Origin: Gemmatimonadota bacterium
Lineage (GTDB): Bacteria > Gemmatimonadota > Gemmatimonadetes > Longimicrobiales > Gaopeijiaceae
DNA: 58,029 nucleotides
Assembly: GCA_003559555.1 (NCBI GenBank)
Contig: PWLA01000141.1
Span: 1 to 58,029, forward strand
Direction of reading: 5' to 3'
Shown: positions 16,866 to 28,589 of the stretch, piece by piece
Layout: every line of letters begins with the position of its first letter
How positions within the stretch are numbered: the stretch's first letter is position 1
The notes under the pieces: generated by a model
Databases searched by the model: none
Told to the model about the DNA's origin: nothing
The model's input: only the letters and a program-made list of their open reading frames with translations
Position numbers and translations under genes: made by a program

Positions 16866-17304
16866 TCCGGTATTCCTTCTCCCGCACCGGCTGAACGGAC
16901 AGCCTCATGCGCCGCACCAGCACCATGTCTTCCAGCTCCGGGTGATCCTTGATCTCCTTCAGGGGAACGAGCCGGGGGAACTCCTCCACGAACTGCACGT
17001 CCACCAGGAACCAGCGGGGTTCCTCGCGGGTGGCCTTCTGGTCGAAGTAGCGGCTTTCCGGGTCGAACTGGGTGGGATCCGGATAGGGCTCCGATGCCAC
17101 CCGGGCCACACCTACCACGCCGGACGGACGGGCGTTGGAATGGTAGTAGAGGACGAGGTCGCCGGGGCTCATCCCGTCTCGCATGTGGTTGCGGGCCTCG
17201 TAGTTCCGCACCCCGACCCACCGGGTCGTTCCGTCTCGCTCCAGATCCCTGATGGAATACTCGTCCTCCTCGCTCTTCATGAGCCAGTACTTCCGGGCCG
17301 TCAT
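16834..17304 (-). CDS. EVE domain-containing protein
   Basis: 156 residues, the usual size of a stand-alone EVE (PUA-like) protein. Signatures: KYWLMKSEEDEYSI at the start, WVGVRNYEARNHMRDGMSPGDLVLYYHSNA in the middle, GVVGVARVASEPYPDPTQFD and WFLVDVQFVEEFPRLVPL after it. EVE domains bind modified cytosines in DNA and are related to YTH readers of modified RNA; bacterial stand-alone members have no fixed role. The ATG at 17304 has GAGGAG five bases upstream; a GTG at 17310 is the alternative. The gene is adjacent to a DNA repair nuclease gene, but on the opposite strand. Confidence 0.9.
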   Translation of the reverse strand: MTARKYWLMKSEEDEYSIRDLERDGTTRWVGVRNYEARNHMRDGMSPGDLVLYYHSNARPSGVVGVARVASEPYPDPTQFDPESRYFDQKATREEPRWFLVDVQFVEEFPRLVPLKEIKDHPELEDMVLVRRMRLSVQPVREKEYRIIRELAGADG

Positions 17305-17348
17305 GCACACTCCTCGTGGTTGGTCGTGGGGGTCGATCTCGTGGAATT

Positions 17349-17368
17349 CGAGGGGCTGAAGCCCCTCG
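17349..17368 (-). terminator. hairpin after the M24 peptidase gene
   Basis: CGAGGGGC at 17349-17356 and GCCCCTCG at 17361-17368 form an 8-bp stem with a 4-base loop. It starts 18 bases past the M24 stop on the minus strand and lies before the EVE gene. There is no clear T-run, so an attenuator is also possible. Confidence 0.4.
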
Positions 17369-17385
17369 GCCGGTGTCAGGCCCGG

Positions 17386-18783
17386 CTACCAGATGAGGTG
17401 GAACTGCTCCTGTCTTCGGAAGACCCAGTGTCGCTGGCCGGCTTCGTCCAGGTAGGCCTCCTCCTCCTGGCGACACTGCACCGGGGTGTCGTCCCACTCG
17501 GGGATGGGGACGGTGGCCTGCAGCTCGATGGAATGCCAGGTGGACGCTCTCAAGGCCACATCCCCCCGCACCGGGACTCCTTCCTGGGCGTCCCAACGAC
17601 CGATGAGGGGGCCGGCGCCGTGTCCATGATCCCCGATGGGATGCGTATAGACCGTGCCGTCGATCCCCTCCTCCTCCAACCGGGCCAGGGTGGCGGCCAG
17701 GATCTCGTTGCCGGTCCGGCCCGGCTCCATCTCCTCAAGGAGCAGGTCCTGCATGCGGTTCGAGGTGGCCAGGCAGCGCCGGAGTCCCTCGGGCACCTCG
17801 CGCTCACCCTCCCGTAGGACGTACCCGTTGTGCTGGGTGTCGGTGGTGAGCCCCATGAAGTCGAGCCCCACGTCGGTCCAGATCAGGTCTCCCCGCTGGA
17901 TCACCACCGGGCCCGAGGTGGGGACCTCCCCGGCGCGCTGCACCGCCACCGAAGGCTGAAACCACGTCGCCATGCCCATCTCCCGGATCTTTTCCCGGAA
18001 CCACCAGACCACGTCCTGGGTGGTGGTCACGCCCGGTTCGATGACCGCGTTGGAGAAGGCTTCGGAGATCATGGCGTGGACCGTCTCCATCATCTGCCGG
18101 TAGCGGGGCATCATCTCGGGAATCCGGATAGCCAGATAGTCGATGGCGAGTCGCGGTTCGGTCTTGACCCGGTCCACGTACGGTCCCAGGGCCCGCTCCA
18201 GCGCCTCCCGCTCGCCTGCGTGGAGCCCGTCGGCGAAGGCGTGTTCTTCGTGGATGTTCAGGACGATGTTCTCCGGATCCCGCTCCTCGATGAGCTCCCG
18301 GAAAAGGCGCCACTGCTCGTCTCCCCAGAGCTCGGCTTCTTCGCCGGTGGGGGCGGGACGCTCCGAGCGGTACATGGTGTAGAGGCCGCCCTGGGTCGTC
18401 CCGCCCAGCGCCAGACGCTCCACCCCCAGCTCCGGCCCCCTGTCATGAAACACGTAGATGGAACGTCGCCGGGCGGCGAAGGTGGTGGGCGAGGTGATGG
18501 CGAAGAAGACCGGATCCTCGGCGTACTCCCGCTGGGAGATGATCCACATCTCCACCCCGTACTCCCGCATGAGCTCGGGCAGCACCCGGGTGACCCGCTC
18601 CTCCACCCACCGCTGTTGTTCGGCGGCCTGCTCCCTGAGCGAAGGGAAGGCGTGGTACCGAGCCGGCGCCAGCGCCTCGTCCGGGACCTGGGCCGGCGCC
18701 TGGGCCTCAGCGGTCCCCGGCAGGGCCCATACCACCAGTGTCAGAAGCACTGCGGCTACAGGCGTGACAATAGACGAGGGCAT
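17386..18783 (-). CDS. exported M24 family metallopeptidase (Xaa-Pro aminopeptidase-like)
   Basis: 465 residues from the ATG at 18783, which has GGAGG five bases upstream. The N-terminus is a Sec signal peptide (hydrophobic run to about residue 24, then TAEAQA), so the enzyme acts outside the cytoplasm. After a creatinase-like N domain, the pita-bread fold shows the metal ligands: two Asp in WTDVGLDFMGLTTDTQ, His in GDHGHGAGPLIG, Glu in HSIELQA and Glu in RQEEEAYL. It probably removes N-terminal residues preceding proline or a related imido bond. Further upstream in-frame starts overlap pckA and are not supported. Confidence 0.85.
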   Translation of the reverse strand: MPSSIVTPVAAVLLTLVVWALPGTAEAQAPAQVPDEALAPARYHAFPSLREQAAEQQRWVEERVTRVLPELMREYGVEMWIISQREYAEDPVFFAITSPTTFAARRRSIYVFHDRGPELGVERLALGGTTQGGLYTMYRSERPAPTGEEAELWGDEQWRLFRELIEERDPENIVLNIHEEHAFADGLHAGEREALERALGPYVDRVKTEPRLAIDYLAIRIPEMMPRYRQMMETVHAMISEAFSNAVIEPGVTTTQDVVWWFREKIREMGMATWFQPSVAVQRAGEVPTSGPVVIQRGDLIWTDVGLDFMGLTTDTQHNGYVLREGEREVPEGLRRCLATSNRMQDLLLEEMEPGRTGNEILAATLARLEEEGIDGTVYTHPIGDHGHGAGPLIGRWDAQEGVPVRGDVALRASTWHSIELQATVPIPEWDDTPVQCRQEEEAYLDEAGQRHWVFRRQEQFHLIW

Positions 18784-18829
18784 GCGAGCCTCCAATCGGG
18801 CAGGGTGGACAGGGCCCCGGCAGCTGGCC

Positions 18830-20455
18830 TCAGTGAGTGGGGCCGGCCTCCTGGATCTCCTCTGGGACCTCCCCTGCGTACTTGCGGAAGTTGTCCCGGA
18901 ACATGTCGGCAAGCTTACGGGCTGCCGCGTCGTAGGCATCGGCGTCGCCCCAGGTCTTCCGGGGGTGCAGGAGCTCATCCGGCACCCCTTCCACCCGAAC
19001 CGGCACGTGGAGGCCGAAGATGGGATCCGTCCGGGTCTCCGCGTCGGTGAGCTCTCCATTCAGCGCCGCCTCGACCATGCGGCGGGTGTAAGGAAGCTTG
19101 ATCCGGTTTCCCACCCCGTAGCCTCCACCGGACCATCCGGTGTTCACCAGCCAGACTGCCGATCCGTGCTCACGGAGCTTGGCCCCCAGCATCTTGGCGT
19201 AGTCGCCGGGATGGCGCGGCAGGAAGGGCGCCCCGAAGCAGGCCGAAAAGGCCGCTTTGGGCTCGGTCACACCCCGCTCCGTCCCGGCTACCTTGGCGGT
19301 ATAGCCCGAAAGGAAGTGGTACATGGCCTGGGTCGGGGTGAGTCGGGAGATGGGAGGAAGGACCCCGAAGGCATCGCAGGTCAGGAAGACCACGTGCTCC
19401 GGGTGGCCACCCCGTCCGGGAATCACGGCATTGGGGATGTAGTGGATGGGGTACGAGGCTCGGGTATTCTCGGTGATGCTCTCCTCAGAGTAGCTCACCT
19501 CCCGGGTCAGGGGAGCCAGGACCACGTTCTCCAGGATGGTCCCGAACATGCGGGTGGCCTGGAAAATCTCGGGTTCGGCTTCGGGCGAGAGGTTGATCAC
19601 CTTGGCGTAGCAGCCCCCCTCGAAGTTGAACACTCCGTCGGGGCCCCAGCCGTGCTCGTCATCACCGATGAGCCCCCGGGACGGATCGGCGGAGAGGGTC
19701 GTCTTCCCGGTACCGGACAGGCCGAAGAAGAGGGCCACGTCATCGCCTTCGCCCACGTTCGCGGAGCAGTGCATGGGGAGAATGCCCTGTTCCGGAAGGA
19801 GGTAGTTGAGCACCGAGAAGATGGACTTCTTGATCTCTCCCGCGTACCGGGTGCCCCCGATGAGAACCTCCCGTTCGGTGAAGTTCACCACCACGAAGGT
19901 TCCGGAACGGGTTCCGTGCACGTCCGGATCCGCCGACAGCTCTGGCGCGTGCAGCACGGTGAAGTCCGGTCGGGCCTCGGCCAGCTCCTCCGGAGTCAAC
20001 CGCAGGAACATGTTGTATGCAAACAGGTTGTGCCATGCGCTGGGCGTCACCACCCGAACGCCGAGCCCTGCCTCCGGATCCTCGCCCGCCCGGGCATCCC
20101 GAACGAAGAGCTCCCGCTGGTTCAGGTGCTCCACCACCAGCTCCCGGAGCTCGCGATAGGCCTCCGGGTCCATGGGAACGTTCACCCGGCCCCAGTCCAC
20201 CGGCGCTTCGGTGGTTTCGTCCCTGACCGTGTACTTGTCATTGGGCGAGCGCCCGGTATGGGGCGCGGTGAGCGTGGTGAACCCCCCCATGTGCGCGAGC
20301 CGGCCTTCCCCCCGCTGGAGGGCGGCCTCGTAGAGCTCCGCCGGAGACAGATTCCAGTGCACGGAATGGGATGGTGCCAGCCCGTGAAGGTCGAGGCCGT
20401 GGCGACTGGCCACACCCCCGTTGGCTCCGGAGGGGGAATCCTTCTCTATCGTCAT
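18830..20455 (-). CDS. pckA: phosphoenolpyruvate carboxykinase (ATP)
   Basis: 541 residues, normal for the ATP-dependent enzyme. Motifs: the RSPNDKYTV substrate loop, FVVVNFTEREVLIGGTRYAGEIKKSIFS, the kinase-1a P-loop FFGLSGTGKTTLS, the metal motif GDDEHGW and FNFEGGCYAKVINLS. It converts oxaloacetate and ATP to PEP, CO2 and ADP, opening gluconeogenesis. The ATG at 20455 has GAGGA nine bases upstream. It follows maeB by 75 bases on the same strand, so the PEP-pyruvate-C4 acid node is encoded together. Confidence 0.97.
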   Translation of the reverse strand: MTIEKDSPSGANGGVASRHGLDLHGLAPSHSVHWNLSPAELYEAALQRGEGRLAHMGGFTTLTAPHTGRSPNDKYTVRDETTEAPVDWGRVNVPMDPEAYRELRELVVEHLNQRELFVRDARAGEDPEAGLGVRVVTPSAWHNLFAYNMFLRLTPEELAEARPDFTVLHAPELSADPDVHGTRSGTFVVVNFTEREVLIGGTRYAGEIKKSIFSVLNYLLPEQGILPMHCSANVGEGDDVALFFGLSGTGKTTLSADPSRGLIGDDEHGWGPDGVFNFEGGCYAKVINLSPEAEPEIFQATRMFGTILENVVLAPLTREVSYSEESITENTRASYPIHYIPNAVIPGRGGHPEHVVFLTCDAFGVLPPISRLTPTQAMYHFLSGYTAKVAGTERGVTEPKAAFSACFGAPFLPRHPGDYAKMLGAKLREHGSAVWLVNTGWSGGGYGVGNRIKLPYTRRMVEAALNGELTDAETRTDPIFGLHVPVRVEGVPDELLHPRKTWGDADAYDAAARKLADMFRDNFRKYAGEVPEEIQEAGPTH

Positions 20456-20530
20456 GATGTCAGATCCTCATGGATTGGGTCTTTTTCGTTCGGTCCGTCG
20501 ACGACCCCGAGCCGCGACGGGCCTCTAAGT

Positions 20531-22798
<2,268 letters not shown>

Positions 22799-22883
22799 GA
22801 TCCGTCGGCTGATGGAGGATCGGGAAACCAGCGGGTCGGATGTTGAACGATGGCTCGCTGGGGAGGTGGGATGAAGGTAGGAT

Positions 22884-22912
22884 AGGGTATCCGAGCGGAA
22901 GGGGAGTGTCAA
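22884..22912 (-). promoter_or_regulatory. candidate sigma70 promoter for maeB
   Basis: On the minus strand, TTGACA (22907-22912), 17 bases, TACCCT (22884-22889). The -35 is perfect, and the -10 keeps the TA....T frame. It would give a leader of about 80 bases before the maeB ATG. It lies in the 209-base divergent gap between maeB and the Omp85-type gene. Confidence 0.5.
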
Positions 22913-23007
22913 ACCCCGGACCACCCCCTGGGCCCTGGGGGTATCAGGTTGCCTCAGGGCAACTCCGGGCGACCCTCCCGGGTCCACCGTACTCCCGTTC
23001 TGCCAGC

Positions 23008-24828
23008 ATGAGCCTGATCTTCTCCCTCCTTTTCCTGGTCCAGGCCCTCCCGGCCGACTCCCTTGACGGACCCGATCCGGTGCCACCTGCCGATCCCTGT
23101 CCCCAGGGTGAGATCTCCCACATCTTCATCGACAACCATTCGATCTTCGATCCGGCGAGGCTGCCCGACGACGATCGGATCCGCTGGGCCTACGTCCTGG
23201 CCAACCGGATCCACATGCGTACCCGTGCCGACTTCATCCGCGATGAACTCCTCTTCAGGGAGGGAGACTGCCTGGACCCGGAGGCCATCCGGGAGACGGC
23301 CCGCGTGCTCCGGGAGTTCCGCTTCATCGCCGGCGCCGATGTCTTCGATGTGGAACAGCCCGACGGGTCGAGCCACGTCGTCGTGGACACCCGGGACGAA
23401 TGGAGCACCAAGTTGGCCCTCTCGGTTCGTTTCGACGAGGGGCTCCGCCTGGAGGGAGGGTCCCTGGTCGAGGAGAATCTCATGGGCCGGGGGATCAGCG
23501 CAGGGGCGTTCTGGATCTCCAGGGAGCAACAACGGAGCGTGGGAGCGTTGGCCGAGATCCCCCGGGTGGCCCAGACGAACTGGGACGTGCGGGCCGCAGT
23601 GGCCAGCACCCGGATCGGTGAAATGCTGGATCAGGCCGTCATCTACCCCTTTCAAGGGGAACGGGTGGGAACGGCCTTTCGCCAGGAGGTGTCGCATCGG
23701 CGGGACCTCTTCAGCTACGTCCTCCCCGCCGAGACCCGCAACGCTGACGGGGACCTCCTCTCGCATTTTCTCCTGCCCGTGGTGGAGCAGAGGCTGCAGG
23801 TTGGGATGAGCCATCGCTTCGGCGAGCCCGGGAGCTTTCTCATCGCCGGCGGGGGCGTCTCCTATGAGCGGATCCACCCCAGCGGCCTGGAGTCGGTCCG
23901 GGCCGTTCGGGGGCGGGAGTTCGCCGAGCATGTCCCGGTGGACGCCGCGCTGGCCGCGCCGCTGGCCTCGCAGCTCCACGCCCGCAGGGCCTTTCGAATC
24001 AACCTTCGAGGTGGAGTCCGGCAGATCCGTTTCGCCGAGCGGCGGGGGCTGGACACGGTGGACGGCGTCCAGGATCTCCCCCTGGGGCGGGAGGCGATCC
24101 TCACCCTGGGCCGGAGCGTGGGCTCCACTGGCCCGGATCGCCCGCCCGATCTCCTGGCCAGGGTGAACCTCTTCCGGGGCGGAGAGTTGGGCCCCATCCT
24201 CTCCTTCGCCACCCTGGCCGGCGAAGCGCGGCGGGAGGCCGGCGTAGGCGGCACCCGGGGATGGCGGGACACGCTGCTGGAGTTTCAGACTCACAACTAC
24301 TGGCACCCCGAGGGCCCCGGCTCTCCCACGGTGCTCCTCCGGGTGGCGGCTCAGGGAGGCTGGAGGACCGACGCACCCTTCCAGCTCACCCTGGGGGGGC
24401 CCGATGGCATACGCGGCTACTCCGACACCGCTCTTCCGGGAGCACGGCGGGCGGTGGCCTCCGCCGAGGGCCGCTGGAAACTCCCCAACCCCCTGGCGGA
24501 TTTCATGGATCTGGGGATGACCGTCTTCGGAGACACCGGCCGGATGTGGGCCGGCGACGTTCCATTCGGGACCGACACGGGATGGAGGAGTTCGGTGGGA
24601 GCCGGCCTCCGGGTCGGATTCCCCGCCGGGAGCGCCTCGGTCATCCGGGTGGACGTGGCCATCCCCACCGATGGCGCCGGCCCGCGTTCCCCCATCGTGA
24701 GGATCTCGGCCCGGGAATGGCTGGGACTCCTGGACGACACCCGGAGCCGTCAGCTCCTCCGGAGTCGCCGTAGCGGGCTGACCCCGGACTACAGTGGGGT
24801 GGTTCAGAACCGGAGGCCGCCGGGATGA
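23008..24828 (+). CDS. BamA/TamA (Omp85) family outer membrane protein
   Basis: 606 residues. A short signal peptide ([15 protein letters not shown]) is followed by one POTRA-like domain at about 35-130 ([58 protein letters not shown]). The rest is rich in alternating beta-strand sequence and contains [16 protein letters not shown], the Omp85 (V/I)RGY element, in the C-terminal barrel. It is too short for BamA, which has five POTRA domains, so it is a small Omp85 relative of unknown client. The start at 23008 follows the maeB-divergent gap. The stop overlaps the methyltransferase start (ATGA), so it heads a coupled six-gene unit. Confidence 0.75.
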   Translation: MSLIFSLLFLVQALPADSLDGPDPVPPADPCPQGEISHIFIDNHSIFDPARLPDDDRIRWAYVLANRIHMRTRADFIRDELLFREGDCLDPEAIRETARVLREFRFIAGADVFDVEQPDGSSHVVVDTRDEWSTKLALSVRFDEGLRLEGGSLVEENLMGRGISAGAFWISREQQRSVGALAEIPRVAQTNWDVRAAVASTRIGEMLDQAVIYPFQGERVGTAFRQEVSHRRDLFSYVLPAETRNADGDLLSHFLLPVVEQRLQVGMSHRFGEPGSFLIAGGGVSYERIHPSGLESVRAVRGREFAEHVPVDAALAAPLASQLHARRAFRINLRGGVRQIRFAERRGLDTVDGVQDLPLGREAILTLGRSVGSTGPDRPPDLLARVNLFRGGELGPILSFATLAGEARREAGVGGTRGWRDTLLEFQTHNYWHPEGPGSPTVLLRVAAQGGWRTDAPFQLTLGGPDGIRGYSDTALPGARRAVASAEGRWKLPNPLADFMDLGMTVFGDTGRMWAGDVPFGTDTGWRSSVGAGLRVGFPAGSASVIRVDVAIPTDGAGPRSPIVRISAREWLGLLDDTRSRQLLRSRRSGLTPDYSGVVQNRRPPG

Positions 24829-25568
24829 CCCCACCGGCTCCGCCGCCCCTGCCCCACCCCTTTCAGCGTCTCCCGCAACGCCTGGATCGCGCCGAGATCC
24901 TGGATGAGCAGGTGGGGGTCTCGCCAGACCAATTGGCCCGAAGCCTGGCTGCTATGACCACGGTGAACCACTGGCTCGGCGGAACCGGTCCGCTCCTCGG
25001 GCACCTCCGTCGCCTGGTCCGGTCCCACGGGCTTCGAACCCTCTCTCTTCTGGACGTGGGAGTGGGCAATGCCCAGGTCCCCCGGACCCTCCAGGAGCGC
25101 CTCGCCCGGGAGGGCGTGGAGTTGAGCTGGGTGGGGGTGGACCGGAGCCGGCCGGTGCTCCGGATTGCCCAACAGGAGAGTGGAAGAGCCACTGATCTGG
25201 TGCAAGCTGATGGGCTCACTCTGCCCTTTCCGACCGAAAGCTTCGACGTCGTTACCTCGAGCCTCACCCTGCACCACCTCTCCGGCGCGCAGGCCGAGGC
25301 GCTTCTGGCGGAGGCGGCCCGGGTGGCCCGTCGGGCCGTCGTCATGTCCGACCTTGAGCGGCACCCCGCCAACTACCTGGGCGCCCGGATCCTGGGACTC
25401 ACTCTCTGGCGGCAGGATCCCATCACCCGCTACGACGGGCCGGTTTCGGTCCTGCGCTCCTTCAGCCGGGACGAGCTCCTGGCCCGGGCCCGCACCGCAC
25501 CCTTCCGCCAGGTGTCGGTCCACCGTCACCTCCCCTTCCGCCTGGTCCTGGTGGGGAGGACGGATTGA
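24825..25568 (+). CDS. class I SAM-dependent methyltransferase
   Basis: 247 residues. The SAM fold is clear: motif I LLDVGVGNAQVP (about 76-86), the acidic end of strand 2 in VGVDRSRPVLRIA, motif II QADGLTLPFPTESFDVVTSSLTLHHL, and a C-terminal substrate region (RHPANYLGARILGL, SFSRDELLARA). The N-terminal VNHWLGG sequence belongs to a subgroup of small-molecule methyltransferases that I associate with polyketide or quinone gene sets; that association is from memory and unsure. GGAGG lies nine bases before the ATG. It overlaps its neighbours by four bases at both ends. Confidence 0.85.
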   Translation: MTPPAPPPLPHPFQRLPQRLDRAEILDEQVGVSPDQLARSLAAMTTVNHWLGGTGPLLGHLRRLVRSHGLRTLSLLDVGVGNAQVPRTLQERLAREGVELSWVGVDRSRPVLRIAQQESGRATDLVQADGLTLPFPTESFDVVTSSLTLHHLSGAQAEALLAEAARVARRAVVMSDLERHPANYLGARILGLTLWRQDPITRYDGPVSVLRSFSRDELLARARTAPFRQVSVHRHLPFRLVLVGRTD

Positions 25569-26827
25569 GTGGCCTGCGCCGGACGGATACGGCTCTCGAT
25601 GCCCAGGTCATGATCGTGGGTGGAGGGCCCGCCGGTGCCGTCACCGCCCTCCTCCTGGCTCGCCTTGGGTGGGAAGTGGAGCTGGTGGACCGGGCTCGAT
25701 TTCCCCGGAGCAAGGCCTGTGGCGAATGCCTGAACCCTGGGGGCGTGGAACTCCTGGCGGAACTGGATCTGCTCGAGCCGGTCCTGGCCACCTCCCCCGC
25801 CGTCCTGGAGGGCTGGGATCTGGCCCTCCCCGGCAACGGGCGCTGGCAACCGCCGGCCCGGGGCAGGTTCCGGGGTGGCCATCGGGGTCTGGGGATCTGC
25901 CGCAGGACCTTCGATGCCGCCCTCCTCCAGCAGGCTCGGGTCGCAGGGGTCCGGGTCCGGGAGGGCGTCCGGGTGGTGGATGTGCGGCCCGGGGCTCCGG
26001 ACCGAGCCGCCGCCGTTGCACTGGTCCAGTCCGGGGAGACCCGGGAGTGGCGACGGGCGAGGGTCCTCATCGGAGCCGACGGCCTGAACTCCAGGGTCCG
26101 AACCGCCGTGGGGCTGGCCCGGCCGGTGGTGCCCCCTCCCAAGGCCTCCCTCACGTGGCGAATCCGTGGACGGGGCCCGACCCGGGCGCAGGGCCGCCTC
26201 CTCCTGGGTCCACACTTCACCGTGGGGCTGGCGCCGGTGCCGGGACCCGACCAGGTGCACTGGAACGCCACCCTGGTGGTGACCGGCGAGGCAGACCGGC
26301 AGGATCTTCACCGCTCGGGCTGGCCCCGGATGGCGGACGCGCTGCAGGGCGTCCCAGGGGGCTGGACTGAGGAGCCGGCGGTGGTGGCCGGTCCCTGGGG
26401 CTCCGGGAGCTTCCATCGCCCGGTCTCGGCAGCTCACCGCCACCGCACCCTTCTGGTGGGCGACGCCGCCGGCTACTTCGACCCGCTCACGGGCCAGGGG
26501 ATCTATCGGGCACTTCTGGGGGCTCGACTGGCCGCCATGACCATCGACCGGGGTCTGACAGGTGGCGCCATGAGAAGAGCCGACGTGGCCGCCCTTGCCC
26601 CGTACGGGCCCCGCCTTGTCTCTTCTCTCCGGACGGGGAGATGGTTGCAGAAGACGGTGGAGGGGGTGGTGTCCCGATCGTTCTTCCGCCAGCTCTGCCT
26701 CGGGGGACTCCGGTACCTGCCCCGGGCCTCGAGCTGGCTCATTCACCTCACCGGCGACCGCCCCCCGAGCCTCCTCCCGGGCCACGCCCCGTCCGGGCCT
26801 CTGCACCCATCACAGGAAGATTCATGA
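25565..26827 (+). CDS. FAD-dependent oxidoreductase (geranylgeranyl reductase/hydroxylase type)
   Basis: 420 residues starting at TTG 25565, within a TTGA overlap with the methyltransferase stop. The FAD-binding Rossmann motif VGGGPAGAV is at 18-26 with Glu39 ending strand 2. CGECLNPGG at 52-60 is typical of the geranylgeranyl reductase/flavin hydroxylase group. GADGLNSRVR (170-179) and GDAAGYFDPLTGQGI (299-313) complete the p-hydroxybenzoate hydroxylase-type fold. There is no halogenase Trp motif. It may hydroxylate or reduce a lipid-like or aromatic intermediate of the operon. The start codon is the least certain part; Met16 would cut close to the Rossmann fold. Confidence 0.85.
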   Translation: MSGLRRTDTALDAQVMIVGGGPAGAVTALLLARLGWEVELVDRARFPRSKACGECLNPGGVELLAELDLLEPVLATSPAVLEGWDLALPGNGRWQPPARGRFRGGHRGLGICRRTFDAALLQQARVAGVRVREGVRVVDVRPGAPDRAAAVALVQSGETREWRRARVLIGADGLNSRVRTAVGLARPVVPPPKASLTWRIRGRGPTRAQGRLLLGPHFTVGLAPVPGPDQVHWNATLVVTGEADRQDLHRSGWPRMADALQGVPGGWTEEPAVVAGPWGSGSFHRPVSAAHRHRTLLVGDAAGYFDPLTGQGIYRALLGARLAAMTIDRGLTGGAMRRADVAALAPYGPRLVSSLRTGRWLQKTVEGVVSRSFFRQLCLGGLRYLPRASSWLIHLTGDRPPSLLPGHAPSGPLHPSQEDS

Positions 26828-27294
26828 AGACCATCGATGAGCACGTAGCTGAAGCGCCTCCCGACATCTGCTTCGAGGTGGCTGCCGATGTGGAGGACTG
26901 GCCCCGAATCCTTCCCCACTATCGGTGGGTGCGTTTCCACGAGAAGGAGGGGTTCGCTTCAGGCGTCGTGGAAATGGCGGCATGGCGGCCCTTCCCCTTC
27001 TTCCGATATCCCACCTGGTGGGTATCCGAAATGGAGCACGACCCGGACGCCCGGACGGTGACCTACCGTCACATCGATGGCATCACCCGGGAAATGGACG
27101 TGGTCTGGGAGGTCAACGCCATGGACCAGGGGCGCAGTCATCTTCGCATCGTCCACGAATGGGACGGCCCGCGCTGGCCCCTCATCGGTGGCATCGCGGC
27201 GAATATGGTCATCGGTCCCGCGTTCATCTCCCACATCGCCGGCAGAACCCTGGCTGGTGTGGTTCGTGAGGCGGAACGGAGAGCCCGGTCATGA
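26824..27294 (+). CDS. SRPBCC (START/Bet v1-like) family protein
   Basis: 156 residues beginning MKTIDEHVAEAPPDICFEVAADVEDWP, the classic opening of the polyketide cyclase/dehydrase and CoQ10-type SRPBCC proteins, which have a deep hydrophobic pocket. The middle has WWVSEMEHDPDARTVTYRHIDG and the C-terminal helix begins after GGIAANMVIGPAFISHIAGRTL. Family roles include aromatic ring cyclisation in polyketide synthesis and lipid or quinone binding. Its position between an FAD enzyme and a ketosynthase favours a biosynthetic role. ATGA overlaps link it to both neighbours. Confidence 0.85.
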   Translation: MKTIDEHVAEAPPDICFEVAADVEDWPRILPHYRWVRFHEKEGFASGVVEMAAWRPFPFFRYPTWWVSEMEHDPDARTVTYRHIDGITREMDVVWEVNAMDQGRSHLRIVHEWDGPRWPLIGGIAANMVIGPAFISHIAGRTLAGVVREAERRARS

Positions 27295-28589
27295 ATCTCT
27301 CGTCCCTCCGGCCTCCTGGCCGGGAGGTGGTGGTCACCGGCGTTGGAATCATCACCGCCTCGGGAACGGGCCGGGAAGCCTTCTGGGCAAACCTGAAGAA
27401 GGGCGTCTCGCCAGTGGGTCCCGTGACCCGCTTCGACGCCTCCGACTTCGGCTCCCGCATCGCGGTGGAAATCCCCGAGTTCGAGCCCCGGGACTACATG
27501 GAGCGGAACCGGGCTCGACGGCTGGACCGATTCGGGCAATTGACCCTGGCCACCACCCGCCTGGCCCTGGACGATGCCGGGCTGGAGCCCGAAAACGTGC
27601 GCCCCGAACGAGTGGGCGTACAGATGGGGTCGGCGCTGGGCGGGATCGCCCATGCGGAGATCCAGACGGGCCGGTTTCTGGAGCGGGGGCTCAGGGGGGT
27701 GGATCCCCGCCTCGCCCTCACCGTATTCTGCGGAGCCGGGAGCTGCAATGTGGCCATCGAGTTCGATTTCCGGGGACCCAATTCCACCAACGCCATGAGC
27801 TGCGCTTCGGGCACCATCGCGGTGGGCGACGGCTTCCGGCTCATCCGGGAGGGGGCGGCGGACGTGGTCGTGTCTGGTGGCGTGGAGGCTCCCCTGGCCC
27901 CGCTCACCTTCGGCTCCTTCGCCCTGATCCGGGCCATGAGCACCCGAAACGACGACCCCGCCCGGGCCTACCGGCCCTTCGACGCCGACCGGGACGGCTT
28001 CATCATGGGCGAGGGCGCCGGCATCCTGATCCTGGAGGAGCGGGAGCATGCACTGGCCAGGGGGGCCCGGATCTACGCCCGGATCTCGGGCTACGGAACC
28101 ACCAATGACGCGCACCACATGACCGCCCCTCGTCCCGACGCCAGCGAGGCCGCCCGGGCCATGACCGAGGCATTGGCCTCGGCCCGGCTGGGCCCGGAGG
28201 CGGTGGATTACGTGAATGCACACGGCTCGTCCACCCCCCTGAACGACGGCACCGAGTCCGTGGCGATCCGACGGATATTGGGCGACCGGGCTCCCTACGT
28301 TCCGGTGTCGGGCACCAAGCCCTTCTACGGTCACGCCCTGGGCGCATCCGGCGCCATCGAGGCCGGAATCTGCGCTCTTGCCATCGCCGAGGGATGGATC
28401 CCGCCCAATCTCAACCTGGACACACCGGGGGAGGACTGCGAACTGGACTACGTACGGGAACCCGAAGGGCGCCGGCACCGGGTGCGGCACGCCCTCTCCA
28501 ACTCCTTCGGGTTTGGAGGCATCAACGCCAGCCTGGTGCTGTCGCAGGACCGGGAGGCGACACCCCGGGACGAGACAGGGCGTTCGTGA
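27291..28589 (+). CDS. beta-ketoacyl-ACP synthase (FabF-like)
   Basis: 432 residues. The Cys-His-His triad is complete: C171 in NAMSCASGTIAVGD, H311 in VNAHGSSTPLND and H348 in GTKPFYGHALGASG with Lys343. The fold starts with VVVTGVGIITASGTG and ends SNSFGFGGINASLVL. The Cys neighbourhood SCASG differs slightly from housekeeping FabF (ACATG), and no fab genes, ACP or ketoreductase lie nearby. It is thus likely a specialised condensing enzyme acting with imported acyl-ACP from fatty acid synthesis. It is the fifth gene of the coupled unit. Confidence 0.92.
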   Translation: MNLSSLRPPGREVVVTGVGIITASGTGREAFWANLKKGVSPVGPVTRFDASDFGSRIAVEIPEFEPRDYMERNRARRLDRFGQLTLATTRLALDDAGLEPENVRPERVGVQMGSALGGIAHAEIQTGRFLERGLRGVDPRLALTVFCGAGSCNVAIEFDFRGPNSTNAMSCASGTIAVGDGFRLIREGAADVVVSGGVEAPLAPLTFGSFALIRAMSTRNDDPARAYRPFDADRDGFIMGEGAGILILEEREHALARGARIYARISGYGTTNDAHHMTAPRPDASEAARAMTEALASARLGPEAVDYVNAHGSSTPLNDGTESVAIRRILGDRAPYVPVSGTKPFYGHALGASGAIEAGICALAIAEGWIPPNLNLDTPGEDCELDYVREPEGRRHRVRHALSNSFGFGGINASLVLSQDREATPRDETGRS

